A stretch of 64,000 nucleotides of DNA from Flavobacteriaceae bacterium PS02336 (GTDB taxonomy: Bacteria; Bacteroidota; Bacteroidia; Flavobacteriales; Flavobacteriaceae). Under the pieces are notes generated by a model, which saw only the letters and a list, made by a program, of their open reading frames with translations, ran no database searches and was not told the origin of the DNA. This document shows positions 1 to 7,453 of this stretch, one piece after another. Positions within the stretch are counted from its first letter, which is position 1, and each line of letters begins with the position of its first letter. Location: NCBI GenBank assembly GCA_029960065.1, contig JASCOF010000001.1, positions 744,001 to 808,000 on the forward strand. Reading direction: 5' to 3'. A program made the position numbers and the translations under genes.

Positions 1-383
1 CTGTTGAAAAACATTATGACGCGGCAAGAACAACAGTTTTGATTAACGAAGTTCATTTTACCAATGTATTGGTTAATATTTTGGAGAACGCAATAAAATA
101 TTCTCCAGATGTTCCTAAGATTGAAATCTTTACAGAAAATGTAAAAGACATGATTCTTATAAAAGTTAAAGACCACGGATTAGGAATGAGTAAGATAGCT
201 CAAAAGCGGGTTTTTGAAAAGTTCTATAGAGAACACACAGGAGATTTGCACAATGTAAAAGGTCACGGTTTAGGTCTGGCTTATGTAAAAAGAATTGTAG
301 AAGACCATAACGGTCAAGTATATGTAGAAAGCGAAAAAGGAAAAGGTAGCACCTTTATAATAAAAATACCATTAATAAATTAA
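1..383 (+). CDS. Sensor histidine kinase, C-terminal part (5' end outside the window)
   Basis: The open frame runs in from the left edge (frame 3), so an internal ATG at 39 is not the true start. What is visible is the HATPase_c ATP-binding domain: an N-box (NVLVNILENAIKYSP), a G1 box (DHGLGM), an F-box (FEKFYR) and a G2 box (GHGLGLAYVKRIV). This is the catalytic domain of a two-component kinase that phosphorylates its own His; the DHp and sensor regions lie upstream. The stop is 3 nt before the ATG of a response regulator, so the two are almost certainly a co-transcribed cognate pair. The signal sensed cannot be told from this fragment. Confidence 0.93.
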   Translation, partial: VEKHYDAARTTVLINEVHFTNVLVNILENAIKYSPDVPKIEIFTENVKDMILIKVKDHGLGMSKIAQKRVFEKFYREHTGDLHNVKGHGLGLAYVKRIVEDHNGQVYVESEKGKGSTFIIKIPLIN

Positions 384-386
384 AAT

Positions 387-1103
387 ATGGAAAATACTAA
401 CAAAAGAATACTTTTAGTAGAAGATGACCTAAATTTTGGGGCGGTTCTTAAAGATTATCTAATGTTAAATGACTTTGAAGTTACTTTAGCTAAAAACGGT
501 ATGGAAGGTTTCGAGAAATTCAAGAAAGATGTATATGATTTATGTATTCTTGATGTAATGATGCCTTATAAAGATGGTTACACTTTAGCCAAAGAAATTA
601 GAGAAAAGAACAGTGAAGTGCCAATTATATTCTTAACAGCAAAATCAATGAAAGAAGATGTGCTGAAAGGTTATAAAGCTGGTGCTGATGATTATCTAAA
701 TAAACCTTTTGATTCAGAAGTTCTTTTGATGAAAATTAAAGCTATCATTCAAAGAAAATCTGCAGATACAAAAGCGGAACAAGTGCAGTTTGAATTTAAT
801 ATTGGTAAATTCCATTTAAATTCAAAATTAAGATTCTTGACTTATCAAGATGAAGAACCAATTAAATTATCTCCAAAAGAGAACGAATTGCTTAAAATGC
901 TTATTCTTCATGAAAATGACTTAATGCCAAGAGAATTAGCTTTAACAAAAATATGGAGAGATGATAACTATTTTACTTCAAGAAGTATGGATGTTTACAT
1001 CGCTAAACTTAGAAAATACCTAAAAGCAGATGAAGATGTAGAAATCTTAAACATCCACGGTGAAGGATTTAGATTAGTTGTAAAAAGCAAAGTTACTGAA
1101 TAA
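387..1103 (+). CDS. OmpR/PhoB-family response regulator
   Basis: A 238-residue cytoplasmic transcription factor. The N-terminal receiver domain has the acidic pair D13/D14, the phospho-acceptor D56 (LDVMMP), T84 and K106 (NKPF). The C-terminal half is a winged-helix DNA-binding domain with the typical family ending (DVYIAKLRKYL, then HGEGFRLV). It starts 3 nt after the kinase stop and is followed by a terminator at about 1125-1152, so it closes a two-gene operon. The pair resembles the RprX/RprY type of Bacteroidota in arrangement, but the target genes cannot be inferred from the sequence. Confidence 0.95.
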   Translation: MENTNKRILLVEDDLNFGAVLKDYLMLNDFEVTLAKNGMEGFEKFKKDVYDLCILDVMMPYKDGYTLAKEIREKNSEVPIIFLTAKSMKEDVLKGYKAGADDYLNKPFDSEVLLMKIKAIIQRKSADTKAEQVQFEFNIGKFHLNSKLRFLTYQDEEPIKLSPKENELLKMLILHENDLMPRELALTKIWRDDNYFTSRSMDVYIAKLRKYLKADEDVEILNIHGEGFRLVVKSKVTE

Positions 1104-1124
1104 CAAATTCACACTAAATAATAC

Positions 1125-1152
1125 AAAGCTCTGAGTAATCAGGGCTTTTTTT
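1125..1152 (+). terminator. Rho-independent terminator after the response regulator
   Basis: A 10-bp stem (AAAGCTCTGA with TCAGGGCTTT, one G-U pair) and a GTAA loop are followed by a T run, 22 nt after the stop codon. Confidence 0.8.
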
Positions 1153-1194
1153 ATGTTTAGAAATAAGTATTCAGCATTTGTCTTCAGTCTTTGG

Positions 1195-1287
1195 TTAGAC
1201 ACACGGCAGTGTATCTCTGCATTAAAATTCTGATCGATTTATAGATAACGTATATCGTAGAGACGCACAGCAGTGCGTCTACGCAAA
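1195..1287. repeat. Small palindromes in the gap after the two-component operon
   Basis: The clearest is AGACGCAC / GTGCGTCT at 1261-1280 with an AGCA loop. A degenerate relative (AGACACACGGCAGTGTATCT) lies at 1198-1217. They look like decayed copies of one short dispersed palindrome. The ORFs that run through this stretch on either strand have no recognisable protein features and were not annotated. Confidence 0.5.
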
Positions 1288-1295
1288 GTGAATCG

Positions 1296-1347
1296 CCAAT
1301 CTTTGTCGATATACATGTGCGATTTCTCCTTTCAGTCGAAATGACAT
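1296..1347. repeat. Degenerate half-copy of the GTCATTTCGAC intergenic repeat
   Basis: CAATCTTTGTCGA, then CGATTTCTCCTTTCAGTCGAAATGACA, matches the right half of the long inverted-repeat elements at 4519, 47636 and 53110. The left half is missing here. Confidence 0.65.
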
Positions 1348-1484
1348 AAAAGGCATAAAATACTAGAATTTTTAATTTTATTCCTACAGAGTATATTGTT
1401 CTCATTTTCAAAATAATAGCTTCTTGTTTATTGAAGAATTTAAAGCCAAAAATATTTTTCACACAACTTTTCTTAAAAATAAAT

Positions 1485-1516
1485 TTGGAAAATCAAAAAA
1501 CAATTCTGAATATTTG
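1485..1516 (+). promoter_or_regulatory. Predicted promoter of the rtcB-prfH leader
   Basis: A -33 TTG at 1485-1487, a 21-nt spacer and AATATTTG at 1509-1516 match the Bacteroidota TTG/TAnnTTTG form except for the first base of the -7 element. A start site near 1520-1523 would give a leader of about 175 nt up to the terminator at 1661-1697. No TAnnTTTG box is visible between that terminator and rtcB. Confidence 0.5.
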
Positions 1517-1555
1517 CACACGAAAAAAATAATAACCCTTTAAAAACGAAGAAAA

Positions 1556-1639
1556 ATGTTTGTATTTACATCGACATCACAAAGCTTCACACCAAACGGA
1601 TTTGGTGCAGCGCTTCTTCGTGGCTTATTTCAATCTTAG
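1556..1639 (+). CDS. Candidate 27-residue leader peptide of the rtcB-prfH operon
   Basis: ATG to TAG, 27 residues, beginning MFVFTSTSQS and ending LLRGLFQS. It is preceded by the A-rich stretch usual for translation starts in this genome and sits between a predicted promoter and a terminator. The composition (Ser, Thr, Gly, Phe; a single Arg) shows no run of one amino acid, so an amino-acid sensor is not indicated. The antiterminator strand of the downstream terminator is inside its last third, which is the main reason to think it is translated. No homologue is recognised. Confidence 0.4.
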   Translation: MFVFTSTSQSFTPNGFGAALLRGLFQS

Positions 1640-1660
1640 AAATACATTTTTTAGCTATAT

Positions 1661-1697
1661 AAAAAAGCCCGAAGACATTTAGTTTCGGGCTTTTTTT
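1661..1697 (+). terminator. Terminator in the rtcB leader
   Basis: A 13-bp stem (AAAAAAGCCCGAA with TTCGGGCTTTTTT), a 10-nt loop and a T run. It ends 121 nt before the rtcB ATG with no gene immediately upstream, so it belongs either to a small RNA or to an attenuator. Confidence 0.85.
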
Positions 1698-1738
1698 ATT
1701 CTAGACACTTCAAATTTTCCCGAAAAAGAGTAGAACAA

Positions 1739-1756
1739 TTTATCCAAATGGATAAA
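1739..1756. other. Small hairpin between the attenuator and rtcB
   Basis: TTTATCC / GGATAAA with an AAAT centre. It could be a protein operator or a short RNA hairpin near the 5' end of the read-through transcript. No other signal is seen in 1698-1817. Confidence 0.3.
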
Positions 1757-1817
1757 AATTTTGTGTATTAATATTTCACTTTAAACTTTTCAGTTTAGAA
1801 TTTATTAATGCGACCAA

Positions 1818-3230
1818 ATGAAATTATTTAAAAAATTTATGGGAAATAAATTAACTGGAAAAGACCTGATTAAATTAGGTTTTCCAAAAAACAATTCAAT
1901 AAACATCGCCTTAGGGCAGATAAACAGATATAGAAAAAGAGAAAAAAAGGAATCTATTCTAACAGAGGCAAAAGATGTTTTGCTAAATCCAGAAAAATAC
2001 GAAGGAAACGGAACTTGGGGCAAAGTAGCTGAAGGTTTGATAAAACCAGTTCAGGTAAGAATGCATCAGCTTAAAGCAACCAGAGCACCTTTTACCATTT
2101 TTGGTGAAAATGAAATTGATCAGCAGGCAAAATTTCAATTGTATGATTCGTTGAAACTGCCTATTTCTGTTGCGGGGGCTTTAATGCCGGACGCACATTC
2201 GGGTTACGGATTGCCAATTGGCGGAGTTCTAGCAACAGATAATGCTGTGATTCCGTATGGAGTTGGAGTTGATACTGGGTGCAGAATGAGTCTCTCAATT
2301 TTCGATTTGCCTGCTTCGCATTTTAAAGGAAAAGAACATCAATTGGAAGCTATTTTAAAAGACAATACAAAGTTTGGAATGTATGAAATGCATGCTTCGA
2401 GAGTAGATCACGAAGTATTTTATAAAAGTGAATTTCAGGATATTCCATTGCTTAAAAACCTTTTACCAAAAGCGTATAAACAATTAGGAAGTTCAGGCGG
2501 AGGAAACCATTTTGTAGAATTTGGAATTGCAAAAATCGAAAATCCGGAGAACGAATGGAAATTAGAAAAAGGAGAATATTTTGCTGTTCTTTCCCATAGC
2601 GGTTCTCGGGGTTTGGGTGCAAACATTGCAAAACATTATACGTATTTGGCAACAAAGCAATGTCCGTTACCTAAAAATGTACAGCATTTAGCTTGGTTGG
2701 ATTTGAATACACACGACGGACAAGAATATTGGCTGGCAATGAATTTAGCCGGAGAATATGCAAAAGCGTGTCATGATGATATTCATAGACGAATTGCCAA
2801 AGCAATAGGGAAAAGAGTAGTAGTTACAATTGAAAACCATCACAATTTTGCATGGAAAGAAATGGTAAATGGCCAGGAATGCATTGTGCATAGAAAAGGA
2901 GCAACTCCTGCAGGAGAAGGGCAATTGGGAATTATTCCAGGTTCTATGACGGCGCCTGGTTACATTGTAAAAGGAAAAGGAAATGCTGAAAGTTTAAATT
3001 CGGCTTCGCATGGTGCGGGACGTTTGTTTTCGAGAGCAAAATGCAAAAGTACTTTTACGCAAAGCGAAATTAAAAAGGTTTTGAAAGCCAATGATGTAAC
3101 CTTGATTGGTGGCAACATTGATGAAGCTCCAATGGCATACAAAGACATTACAAAAGTAATGGCAAACCAAACTGATTTGGTGGAAGTCTTAGGAACTTTT
3201 ACTCCAAAGATTGTTAGAATGGACCGTTAA
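1818..3230 (+). CDS. rtcB: RtcB2-type RNA ligase paired with PrfH
   Basis: A 470-residue RtcB-family ligase, which joins 2',3'-cyclic-phosphate and 5'-OH RNA ends with GTP and Mn2+. Family signatures in order: MPDAHSGYGLPIGG (123-136), the metal-site segment GVGVDTGC with C155, GGGNHF with H231, SHSGSRG with H260, HRKGATPAG (358-366) and SHGAGR with H399, the His expected to carry GMP. The segment VDTGCR replaces the DxNCG form of canonical RtcB, as in the ligases coupled to release factor H (RtcB2). The next gene is prfH, which starts 13 nt after the stop. Known work on RtcB2-PrfH pairs assigns them to healing ribosomes cleaved at the decoding centre; applying that here is inference from the pairing. 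Confidence 0.93.
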   Translation: MKLFKKFMGNKLTGKDLIKLGFPKNNSINIALGQINRYRKREKKESILTEAKDVLLNPEKYEGNGTWGKVAEGLIKPVQVRMHQLKATRAPFTIFGENEIDQQAKFQLYDSLKLPISVAGALMPDAHSGYGLPIGGVLATDNAVIPYGVGVDTGCRMSLSIFDLPASHFKGKEHQLEAILKDNTKFGMYEMHASRVDHEVFYKSEFQDIPLLKNLLPKAYKQLGSSGGGNHFVEFGIAKIENPENEWKLEKGEYFAVLSHSGSRGLGANIAKHYTYLATKQCPLPKNVQHLAWLDLNTHDGQEYWLAMNLAGEYAKACHDDIHRRIAKAIGKRVVVTIENHHNFAWKEMVNGQECIVHRKGATPAGEGQLGIIPGSMTAPGYIVKGKGNAESLNSASHGAGRLFSRAKCKSTFTQSEIKKVLKANDVTLIGGNIDEAPMAYKDITKVMANQTDLVEVLGTFTPKIVRMDR

Positions 3231-3243
3231 AAAGAGATTTAAA

Positions 3244-3936
3244 ATGGAAAAAATAATTCAAATAACAGCGGGTCGCGGACCTGCAGAATGCACTTGGGTT
3301 GTTGCCCAAGTGCTTAAAAAAGTTTTAGAAGAAGCTCAGGACCAAAATTTGGATATTGTTTTACTGCAAAGAGAAGCAGGTCAGGAAAACGGTACAGTTG
3401 AAACAGCATCTATTGCTTTAAAAGGAAAAAATGCAGATCAGTTTATAAAATCCTGGATTGGAACAATTCAGTGGATTGGCCAGAGTCAGTTTAGGAAAAT
3501 GCACAAACGCAAAAACTGGTTTATCGGAATTTTTGAAGTTGAACCTCAGAAAAATAAATTAGTTTCAGAAAACGATATTCAATATCAAGCCATGCGAAGT
3601 TCTGGTGCTGGTGGTCAACACGTGAACAAAGTAAGTTCGGCAATTCGGGCGACGCATATTCCAACAGGAATTGCAGTTGTAGCAATGGACAGCCGTTCTC
3701 AGCACCAAAACAAAAAACTGGCAACAGAAAGATTATTAAAAAAATTAGAAGACGAAAAACTTATCCAGCTTAAAAACCACGTAGGAAAGCAATGGGAAAA
3801 TCAGCTGAATATTGAGCGTGGAAATCCAGTCAGAGTGTTTACAGGAAGTGACTTTAAAAAGAACAAAACTGAGAAGAGTTACAAGGGAACTCGTCAGAAA
3901 TTAAAAAATGATTTAAGAAATGAAAACAACAGATAA
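3244..3936 (+). CDS. prfH: Peptide chain release factor homologue PrfH
   Basis: A 230-residue class-I release-factor-like protein. The GGQ loop that triggers peptidyl-tRNA hydrolysis is at 123-125 in RSSGAGGQHVNKVSSAIR, followed by a basic C-terminal region. The codon-recognition domain of RF1/RF2 is absent, which is typical of PrfH. I chose the ATG at 3244 over an in-frame start at 3211 because MEKIIQITAGRGPAEC matches the family's N terminus and the earlier start would overlap rtcB. In the published RtcB2-PrfH system PrfH clears peptide from ribosomes with damaged 16S rRNA so that RtcB2 can reseal it. It overlaps the next gene by 17 nt, so translation is probably coupled. Confidence 0.92.
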   Translation: MEKIIQITAGRGPAECTWVVAQVLKKVLEEAQDQNLDIVLLQREAGQENGTVETASIALKGKNADQFIKSWIGTIQWIGQSQFRKMHKRKNWFIGIFEVEPQKNKLVSENDIQYQAMRSSGAGGQHVNKVSSAIRATHIPTGIAVVAMDSRSQHQNKKLATERLLKKLEDEKLIQLKNHVGKQWENQLNIERGNPVRVFTGSDFKKNKTEKSYKGTRQKLKNDLRNENNR

Positions 3937-4450
3937 ATACCTTTTTCAGGCTTTGGATAATTATCCATTTTGGCTTGAAGGAACGATAGAATCTTTAGAT
4001 TACGCTTTTTCTTATGATGATAAAAACACAATGGTTTTGTGTTTATACGGAAGAATTCAGGCAGAACAATTATTAAATTATGAAGAAGCTAAATCGTATT
4101 TTCAACAAGCTTTAGCCATTAATATTCATGCTCTTGAAGTCTATCCTTATTACTTAAAAACATTGATTTTAAATGAAGATTATGAAGAAGCACAAAAATT
4201 AATTGATTTTGCCTTAACAGTGAAAGGAATCAACAAATCTGAAATTTACATTAAAAAAGCAATTCTATTAGAAGCACAAAATGATTTAAAAAAGGCATTG
4301 AAAGAAATTAAAAATGCGAAACTTCATTCATTGCAATTTAATTATGAATCTGATATTACAGATGTGGAGAAAAGAATTGAAGGTAAAATAGATTTATTGA
4401 AAAAGAAGAAAAAGAAACCTAAAAAAGATTCTAAAAAGAGGTCGAAATGA
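3920..4450 (+). CDS. TPR-like protein with a lysine-rich tail, third gene of the rtcB-prfH operon
   Basis: A 176-residue soluble protein made of TPR-like helical pairs (for example NYEEAKSYFQQALAINIHAL around 50-70, DYEEAQKLIDFALTV around 90-105, and NDLKKALKEIKNAKL around 125-140). It ends in an unstructured tail of about 17 residues that is nearly all Lys/Arg. The start overlaps prfH by 17 nt and a strong terminator follows at 4459. The tail suggests contact with RNA or ribosomes, and the operon position suggests a role in the same repair process. Neither is shown by the sequence, and the protein could be a passenger. Confidence 0.8.
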   Translation: MKTTDKYLFQALDNYPFWLEGTIESLDYAFSYDDKNTMVLCLYGRIQAEQLLNYEEAKSYFQQALAINIHALEVYPYYLKTLILNEDYEEAQKLIDFALTVKGINKSEIYIKKAILLEAQNDLKKALKEIKNAKLHSLQFNYESDITDVEKRIEGKIDLLKKKKKKPKKDSKKRSK

Positions 4451-4458
4451 TTTTGATG

Positions 4459-4488
4459 AAAAAACGATGCAAATTGCATCGTTTTTTT
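4459..4488 (+). terminator. Terminator of the rtcB-prfH-TPR operon
   Basis: AAAAAACGATGCAA and TTGCATCGTTTTTT form a long stem followed by T residues, 9 nt after the stop of the TPR gene. Confidence 0.85.
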
Positions 4489-4518
4489 GTTTGTTCTATA
4501 AAGAATATTTAGATAAAG

Positions 4519-4649
4519 TTTGTCATTTCGACGAAGGAGAAATCTTCGCATGAAGCTCAACAAAGATTGGACATTCGTTACGGAGTTACTCGTGAAGATT
4601 TGCTTCGCCTGTTCGCTATCGCTCGGGTCTCCTTACGTCGAAATGACAA
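4519..4649. repeat. Long inverted-repeat element (GTCATTTCGACG family), full copy
   Basis: TTTGTCATTTCGACGAAGG at the left end mirrors CGTCGAAATGACAA at the right. AGGAGAAATCTTCGC and CAAAGATTGG lie inside the left arm. Related copies are at 1296, 47636, 53110 and 61699, all between genes. No ORF in it is credible. Confidence 0.85.
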
Positions 4650-4677
4650 TATCGTTGGTATTAAGATTAAAGAAAAT

Positions 4678-5424
4678 TTACTTCCAATGCAATTCTAAAG
4701 CAAAACAAGTTTTTTCGCCTTTTGTAATGCTGAATGTCGCCGTTGTATGATCGTCATCTTCGCTTTCGTGAATTACAACATTATCTTTTAGCGAAAGCTC
4801 TTTCATGAAATTCATTTCGAAGCTTTTAACTTCTTGTTTCATGATTCTTTTTGGGTCAACATGATCAAGGCACCATTCCAGATATTTCACGTTATTTACG
4901 TGATTTACAATATCTAAATCAGATAAATAAACGGTTTTTTCAAAAACAGCTTCTTTTTCGTGATTGATGTTTATTTTAGAAAAACCTTCTTCTGTAGCTC
5001 TGTTTTCTGGGAATAATTCGAAATGTTCGTACGGAAGTGCTAAAGCTTCGGGACGACGTGCTTGTGTATTGAAAACAGCCCAATACGTTTCGCAGCCTAC
5101 GATTTTTTTTCCGTTTACATACATTTCCAACGCACGGACCGAGCGTGAATTTTCCAGACTGTTAATCCATGTTTTTACGGTTACAACGTCTTGCCATTTT
5201 GGTAAGGCATGAACTTCAACGCGCATACGGCTTAAAACCCATGCTTGATGAAATTCCTGCATATCATAAAAACTAATTCCTCCAATTTCAGAATGCGCCG
5301 CTGCGGTTAATTGCAAAATATTACACAAATCGGTATATTTTAAGAAACCTGTTGGTGTGCACTGTGTGAAATTGATTTCCCAGTCTTTACTTAAAACTGA
5401 TGTGAAATTTGGAGATATTGGCAT
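4678..5424 (-). CDS. Acyl-ACP thioesterase-family protein
   Basis: A 248-residue double hot-dog protein of the acyl-ACP thioesterase family. It would release fatty acids from acyl carrier protein in the cytoplasm. The N-terminal hot-dog has the family's TPTGFLKYTDLCNILQ region (23-38) and the second has the catalytic segment DIVNHVNNVKYLEW (171-184). In plant FatA/FatB the active-site Asn is two residues before the His; here the order is V173-N174-H175, so the Asn is adjacent to the His. This may be normal for the Bacteroidota branch. It lies alone between an intergenic repeat and miaA, 86 nt away, and could share a transcript with miaA. Confidence 0.85.
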   Translation of the reverse strand: MPISPNFTSVLSKDWEINFTQCTPTGFLKYTDLCNILQLTAAAHSEIGGISFYDMQEFHQAWVLSRMRVEVHALPKWQDVVTVKTWINSLENSRSVRALEMYVNGKKIVGCETYWAVFNTQARRPEALALPYEHFELFPENRATEEGFSKININHEKEAVFEKTVYLSDLDIVNHVNNVKYLEWCLDHVDPKRIMKQEVKSFEMNFMKELSLKDNVVIHESEDDDHTTATFSITKGEKTCFALELHWK

Positions 5425-5510
5425 TTTTGAATTTTAGATTTTAGATTGTTGAGTTTAGATTTATTCTGTTAGAGAATAGAAGAAAGAGTATAGAAAAAAG
5501 ATTTTTAGTT

Positions 5511-6431
5511 TTACTTTATAAGATTTTCTATGTAATCTATAATGTTTTTTCTATCTGTGGCATAATCAAACCATTTTGTGTTTTCATTTCGTTTGAACCA
5601 TGTTAATTGTCTTTTCGAAAATCTTCGCGTGTTTTTTTTGATTTCTTCGATTGCAAAAGGCAAGGTGAATTCTTCGTCAAAATAACTAAATAATTCTCTA
5701 TAACCCACGGTTTGAAGCGCATTTAACGCTTTATTAGGATACAAAGCTTTTGCTTCTTCGAGTAAGCCTTCTTTCATCATAATGTCAACACGCTGATTGA
5801 TTCGGTTGTAAATGATTTCTCTGTCGGCATCTAGACCTATTAAAATAGGAGTGAAGTCTCTATTGTTTTTCTTTTGATTAAGAAAGGATGAATAAGGTTT
5901 TTGCGCTCCAATGCAAACTTCTACAAAACGCATCATTCTCTGCGGGTTTTGTAAAGTCTGTGGATTTTCTAAAGTTATTTTTTGGTAATAATCTGGATCT
6001 AAATTTTTTAGCTGTTCCTGAAGATATTCAATTCCGAGTTTTTCGTAGTTTGAATTTACTTCTAAACGAACTTTTGGATCGATTTCTGGAAACTCATCAA
6101 AACCTTTTAAAATGGCATCAACATATAGTCCCGACCCGCCAATTAGAATGACAAAATCGTTGTTTTGAAATAATTCTTCGATTTTGGCTAATGCTTCTTT
6201 TTCGTAGTCACCAACGGTGTAATTTTCGAAGATTGATTTATTTTGAATGAAATGATGCTTGGCAGAGTTTAATTCTTGTTGATTGGGAACTGCGGTTCCA
6301 ATTGTCATTTCTTTGAAAAATTGACGGCTGTCGCAAGAAACAATCTCGCATTTAAAATGTTGTGCCAAAGCAATACTTAAGGCTGTTTTGCCTATAGCTG
6401 TTGGTCCGACAATGGTAATTAGGTATTTCAT
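5511..6431 (-). CDS. miaA: tRNA dimethylallyltransferase
   Basis: A 306-residue enzyme that transfers the dimethylallyl group from DMAPP to N6 of A37 in tRNAs reading UNN codons. The P-loop GPTAIGKT is at 8-15, the substrate-binding segment SCDSRQFF at 33-40, and the later segments GLYVDAI and RRFSKRQLTWFKR are typical of the family. Length and domain order are normal. A miaE homologue, which acts later on the same base, is at 50716 in this window. Confidence 0.96.
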   Translation of the reverse strand: MKYLITIVGPTAIGKTALSIALAQHFKCEIVSCDSRQFFKEMTIGTAVPNQQELNSAKHHFIQNKSIFENYTVGDYEKEALAKIEELFQNNDFVILIGGSGLYVDAILKGFDEFPEIDPKVRLEVNSNYEKLGIEYLQEQLKNLDPDYYQKITLENPQTLQNPQRMMRFVEVCIGAQKPYSSFLNQKKNNRDFTPILIGLDADREIIYNRINQRVDIMMKEGLLEEAKALYPNKALNALQTVGYRELFSYFDEEFTLPFAIEEIKKNTRRFSKRQLTWFKRNENTKWFDYATDRKNIIDYIENLIK

Positions 6432-6437
6432 ATTTTT

Positions 6438-6580
6438 TAGCCCAGATGGAAATGGAAACCCCGGACTTATATTTGTTGAATTTTTTTGGCGTAAAAGAGC
6501 GACCGGCGGAAGCTCCTTTTATGCCTTAAAAAATTACAAATATAAGGAGGAGTTGGAATGTACAGCTGGATTGGCTTCTA
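6438..6580 (+). repeat. Bacteroidota intergenic element (AGCCCnGATnG family) with central hairpin
   Basis: It begins AGCCCAGATGGAAATGG and ends in AGCTGGATTGGCTTCT. In the middle is an imperfect hairpin (6488-6525; GGCGTAAAAGAGC against GCTCCTTTTATGCC). The element at 41143-41225, read on the minus strand, has the same plan: AGCCCCGATCGAAGTG, a variable hairpin, then AACGGAGAGCGGGACT. I recall this kind of element as common in Bacteroidota intergenic DNA; its function is unknown to me. Confidence 0.55.
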
Positions 6581-6583
6581 AAT

Positions 6584-7423
6584 TTAATTATTTGGCAATT
6601 CAGTTCCGCATTCGTAACAATATTTTGCGTTATCGAAATGAACTTGTGATTGACATTTTCTGCATGTTTTTTTTCCGCTTACAGAATTGTTTCTTAAACT
6701 GCTTTTGGCAAATTCTGCAGTAACAATTCCGGTTGGAACGGCAATGATTCCATAACCTAAAATCATTACGAGTGCCGCTATAAACTGTCCAAGAGGTGTT
6801 TGCGGTGAAATATCTCCGTAACCAACGGTTGTCAAGGTTACTATTGTCCAATAAATTCCCATTGGTATGCTGGTAAATCCTGATTCTCTGCCTTCAACCA
6901 GATACATTATTGTGCCAATAATTACGGTACTGATTAAGACAAAATAAATGAATACTAGGATTTTTTCTTTGCTGGCTTCTATAGCTTCTTTTAATTGAAG
7001 CGATTGATGGTTGATTTGCGGAATATGCAAAATTTTGAATAATCGAAGAAAACGCAATGCCCTTACGATTGATAAAATGCTAGCACCAGGAAAAAAAATC
7101 GACAAATACATTGGTAAAACGGCAAGTAAATCGATGATTCCGTAAAAGCTGAAGATGTATTTAACTGGTTTTTGTATAGAAATAATTCTGAGAATATATT
7201 CGATGGTGAAAAATACTGTAATTACCCATTCGCATATCAATAATTGTTCATGATATTTAGAACTGACTCCTTGAACTGTATCCAGCATTATCAAAAGAAC
7301 GCTCAATAAGATTAAACCCAGCAATACTAAATCGAACATTCTGCCTAATATGGTATTGGTGCCATATAGAATGATTTTGACTTTTTCTCTGAAGATTTCG
7401 TATTGTGTTTTTTTATTTTTCAT
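6584..7423 (-). CDS. Voltage-gated-type potassium channel with a C-terminal zinc ribbon
   Basis: A 279-residue inner-membrane protein with a six-helix Kv-like plan. S1 is about 29-47, S2 about 62-81, S3 about 94-110, and the S4 has regularly spaced charges (R121, R124, R127, K130). S5, a pore loop with the K+ filter TVGYGD (199-204) and S6 follow. After S6 the tail holds two CxxC pairs (C254/C257 and C269/C272), a small zinc-ribbon-like module. Selective K+ flux is a confident family inference; gating properties are not visible. It stands alone between the intergenic element and the exonuclease gene. Confidence 0.9.
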   Translation of the reverse strand: MKNKKTQYEIFREKVKIILYGTNTILGRMFDLVLLGLILLSVLLIMLDTVQGVSSKYHEQLLICEWVITVFFTIEYILRIISIQKPVKYIFSFYGIIDLLAVLPMYLSIFFPGASILSIVRALRFLRLFKILHIPQINHQSLQLKEAIEASKEKILVFIYFVLISTVIIGTIMYLVEGRESGFTSIPMGIYWTIVTLTTVGYGDISPQTPLGQFIAALVMILGYGIIAVPTGIVTAEFAKSSLRNNSVSGKKTCRKCQSQVHFDNAKYCYECGTELPNN

Positions 7424-7453
7424 ATCATTAAAGATAATGAAAGTTTCGATTTG

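Larger units (their letters stand above)
1552..1697 (+). promoter_or_regulatory. Predicted transcription attenuator upstream of rtcB-prfH
   Basis: Seen in the sequence: a terminator (1661-1696) whose 5' arm AAGCCCGAAG (1665-1674) is complementary to CTTCGTGGCTT (1616-1626) with only one bulged T. This antiterminator strand lies inside the 3' part of a 27-codon ORF (1556-1639). Other pairings are a 7-bp hairpin CACCAAA/TTTGGTG with a CGGA loop at 1590-1607, AAGC/GCTT (1582-1585 with 1612-1615), and a stem of 1552-1558 and 1563-1567 with 1640-1651 that covers the ORF's start codon. Inference: a ribosome that completes the ORF masks the antiterminator and transcription stops. A ribosome stalled early would leave it free and let RNA polymerase reach rtcB. 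Confidence 0.55.

Noticed and set aside
1184..1462. 92-residue minus-strand ORF in the gap after the first two-component operon
   Set aside because: It runs through degenerate palindromic repeats, has no signal or family feature, and composition is unlike the genes around it.
4520..4750. ORFs crossing the intergenic inverted repeat
   Set aside because: They are by-products of the palindrome; the same frames are not kept in the other copies.
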